This document shows, one piece after another, positions 61,490 through 64,000 of a stretch of DNA of 64,000 nucleotides (its first letter is position 1; each line of letters begins with the position of its first letter). This stretch comes from Mesorhizobium sp. LHD-90 (lineage in GTDB: Bacteria > Pseudomonadota > Alphaproteobacteria > Rhizobiales > Rhizobiaceae), in assembly GCF_030929505.1 (NCBI RefSeq), contig NZ_JAVFVV010000020.1, forward strand, positions 62,001 through 126,000. The letters are read 5' to 3'. The notes beneath the pieces are model-generated. The model saw only the letters and a program-made list of their open reading frames with translations, searched no databases and was not told where the DNA came from. Made by a program: the position numbers and the translations under genes.

Positions 61490-62269
61490 GTGCATCAGCA
61501 AAGACCGCGCAAGACGTTCGCCTTCGTGTCGTCGGGGACGCCCGACGCCGAGCAGGCCGCGGTGCAACTGGCCAAGGCCTACGGGCAAAGATCCATCCCC
61601 GACGCCGACGTGATCGTGGCGCTCGGCGGCGACGGCTTCCTGCTGCAGGTGCTGCGCGAGACCATGGGCACCGGCAAGCAGGTCTACGGCATGAACCGCG
61701 GCACCGTCGGTTTCCTGATGAACGAGTTCCGTGCCGACGGGCTCGAGGAGCGCATCCTGTCCGCCGACGCCGAGACGATCCGCCCGCTGGAGATGGAGGC
61801 GGTCAGGGCCGACGGCACCACCGCGCAGGCGCTCGCCATCAACGAGGTGTCGCTGTTCCGCCAATCCTATCAGGCGGCGAAGATCCGCATCACCATCGAC
61901 GGCCAGGTGCGGCTCGACGAACTGACCTGCGACGGCGTCATCGTCGCCACGCCCGCGGGTTCGACCGCCTACAATCTGTCGGCGCAAGGCCCGATCATCC
62001 CGCTCGACGCGCCGCTGCTGGCGCTCACCCCGGTCTGCCCGTTCCGGCCTCGCCGCTGGCGCGGCGCGCTTCTCTCCAACCGTTCGGCCGTGCGCTTCGA
62101 CGTGCTGGAGCAGCCCAAACGCCCGGTCAACGCGGTCGCCGACCACACCGAGATCAAGTCGGTGACCTCGGTCACGGTGCGCGAATCCGCAACGCTGACG
62201 GCCACGCTTCTGTTCGACGCCGGACACTCATGGGATGAGCGCATCATCGCCGAGCAATTTCGCTACTGA
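61490..62269 (+). CDS. nadK: NAD kinase
   Basis: The 259-residue product has [17 protein letters not shown] (the GGDG motif with the catalytic Asp), [14 protein letters not shown] (the conserved NxGxxGFL), [13 protein letters not shown] (NE motif), and [23 protein letters not shown] (split; [12 protein letters not shown]). These make NADP from NAD and ATP. The length matches rhizobial NadK (about 257). The start is a GTG with GGAAGAG upstream; the longer frame reaching back to 61202 is in the region of the divergent lipoprotein and is rejected. Confidence 0.96.
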   Translation: MHQQRPRKTFAFVSSGTPDAEQAAVQLAKAYGQRSIPDADVIVALGGDGFLLQVLRETMGTGKQVYGMNRGTVGFLMNEFRADGLEERILSADAETIRPLEMEAVRADGTTAQALAINEVSLFRQSYQAAKIRITIDGQVRLDELTCDGVIVATPAGSTAYNLSAQGPIIPLDAPLLALTPVCPFRPRRWRGALLSNRSAVRFDVLEQPKRPVNAVADHTEIKSVTSVTVRESATLTATLLFDAGHSWDERIIAEQFRY

Positions 62270-62341
62270 CCGTGTTGCAAAGCAAAAACCACAACACCAT
62301 ATGTTGAAGCGTCGTTATCGGGCAAAAAAGGTCTGATAATA

Positions 62342-62451
62342 TTGACAAAAGGGATTTCACGCCGTAACGCGGGGCGACGATCCGCGAGAGGCGTGATCTT
62401 TGCTGCGGTACAGCAAACCGCGCCTACGAACAGCTAAAGCAGCCAAAACAC
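62342..62451 (+). promoter_or_regulatory. AT-rich promoter region and 5' leader hairpin of the helicase gene
   Basis: TTGACA at 62342-62347 looks like a sigma-70 -35 box; the -10 at 17 bases spacing (TAACGC) is poor. Downstream, TCACGCC (62357-62363) and GGCGTGA (62390-62396) form a 7-bp stem with GC-rich inner sequence. Leaders with such structure are common upstream of cold-inducible RNA helicases; that role is inference. Confidence 0.4.
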
Positions 62452-63960
<1,509 letters not shown>

Positions 63961-64000
63961 CAAGCCGGCAAGCGAGCGCCAGCGGGGCCCGCCGCATCCG

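Overview
The window is GC-rich DNA from what looks like an alphaproteobacterium of the order Hyphomicrobiales, most likely Mesorhizobium or a close relative. That placement is inferred from the protein families and their wording (DUF992, DUF2259, DUF1254/1214, MmyB-type HTH and adenylate-cyclase-like TPR regulators, RTX proteins with a rhizobial-type C-terminus), not from a search. Most of the window is ordinary chromosome: thrS, purB, nadK, yidD, selO, a DEAD-box helicase, tRNA-Ser(UGA) and tRNA-Thr(UGU). Several patches carry marks of mobility or decay.

Left to right. 1-774 is the start of a P4-type tyrosine integrase that runs off the left edge. 1341-3231 is psuK-psuG (pseudouridine breakdown). 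3275-8174 holds TfoX-like and GFA proteins, an acyltransferase, thrS and yidD. 8527-15492 holds two large secreted RTX proteins separated by a LysR (GcvA-like) regulator, followed at 15732-18076 by a response regulator and a soluble PAS hybrid histidine kinase. 19486-25978 is a complete Dpp/Opp-type ABC importer (binding protein, two permeases, two ATPases) with a short-chain dehydrogenase. 26165-33119 holds a lipoprotein esterase, a DUF1254/1214 protein, a Tat-type exported protein, a TPR/winged-helix regulator and a frameshifted outer-membrane protein.

33185-35267 is a patchwork: a dispersed repeat, an IS-end-like motif, tRNA-Ser, a gene remnant and a third RTX protein. 35706-40803 is a set of small enzymes and hypothetical genes. 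40808-45668 is a tight leftward operon of molybdo-enzyme maturation genes (MoxR ATPase, CoxE-like VWA protein, split XdhC pair, molybdopterin-binding/MobA-like fusion) without any molybdo-hydroxylase structural gene in view. 46359-53781 is a rightward run: a lone periplasmic binding protein coupled to a P1 peptidase, DUF2259, purB, a phosphoesterase, a hydrolase and DUF992. 54498-58263 holds a GH25 lipoprotein, SelO and a GST. After tRNA-Thr (58451), a gene-poor stretch to about 60.9 kb carries the inverted second copy of the dispersed repeat, strong hairpins and IS-like debris. The window ends with a lipoprotein, nadK and a DEAD-box helicase.

The observations I rate highest are: (1) the two ATPases of the importer carry complementary substitutions that would leave exactly one canonical ATP site in the heterodimer; (2) a repeat of about 145 bp is present in inverted orientation at 33.2 and 59.9 kb, with a hairpin showing a compensatory base change; (3) three RTX proteins share a non-RTX spacer module, and two share a C-terminal secretion-type module; (4) an outer-membrane protein gene is broken by a single-base frameshift. 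I see no CRISPR array, rRNA or recognisable antiphage system.
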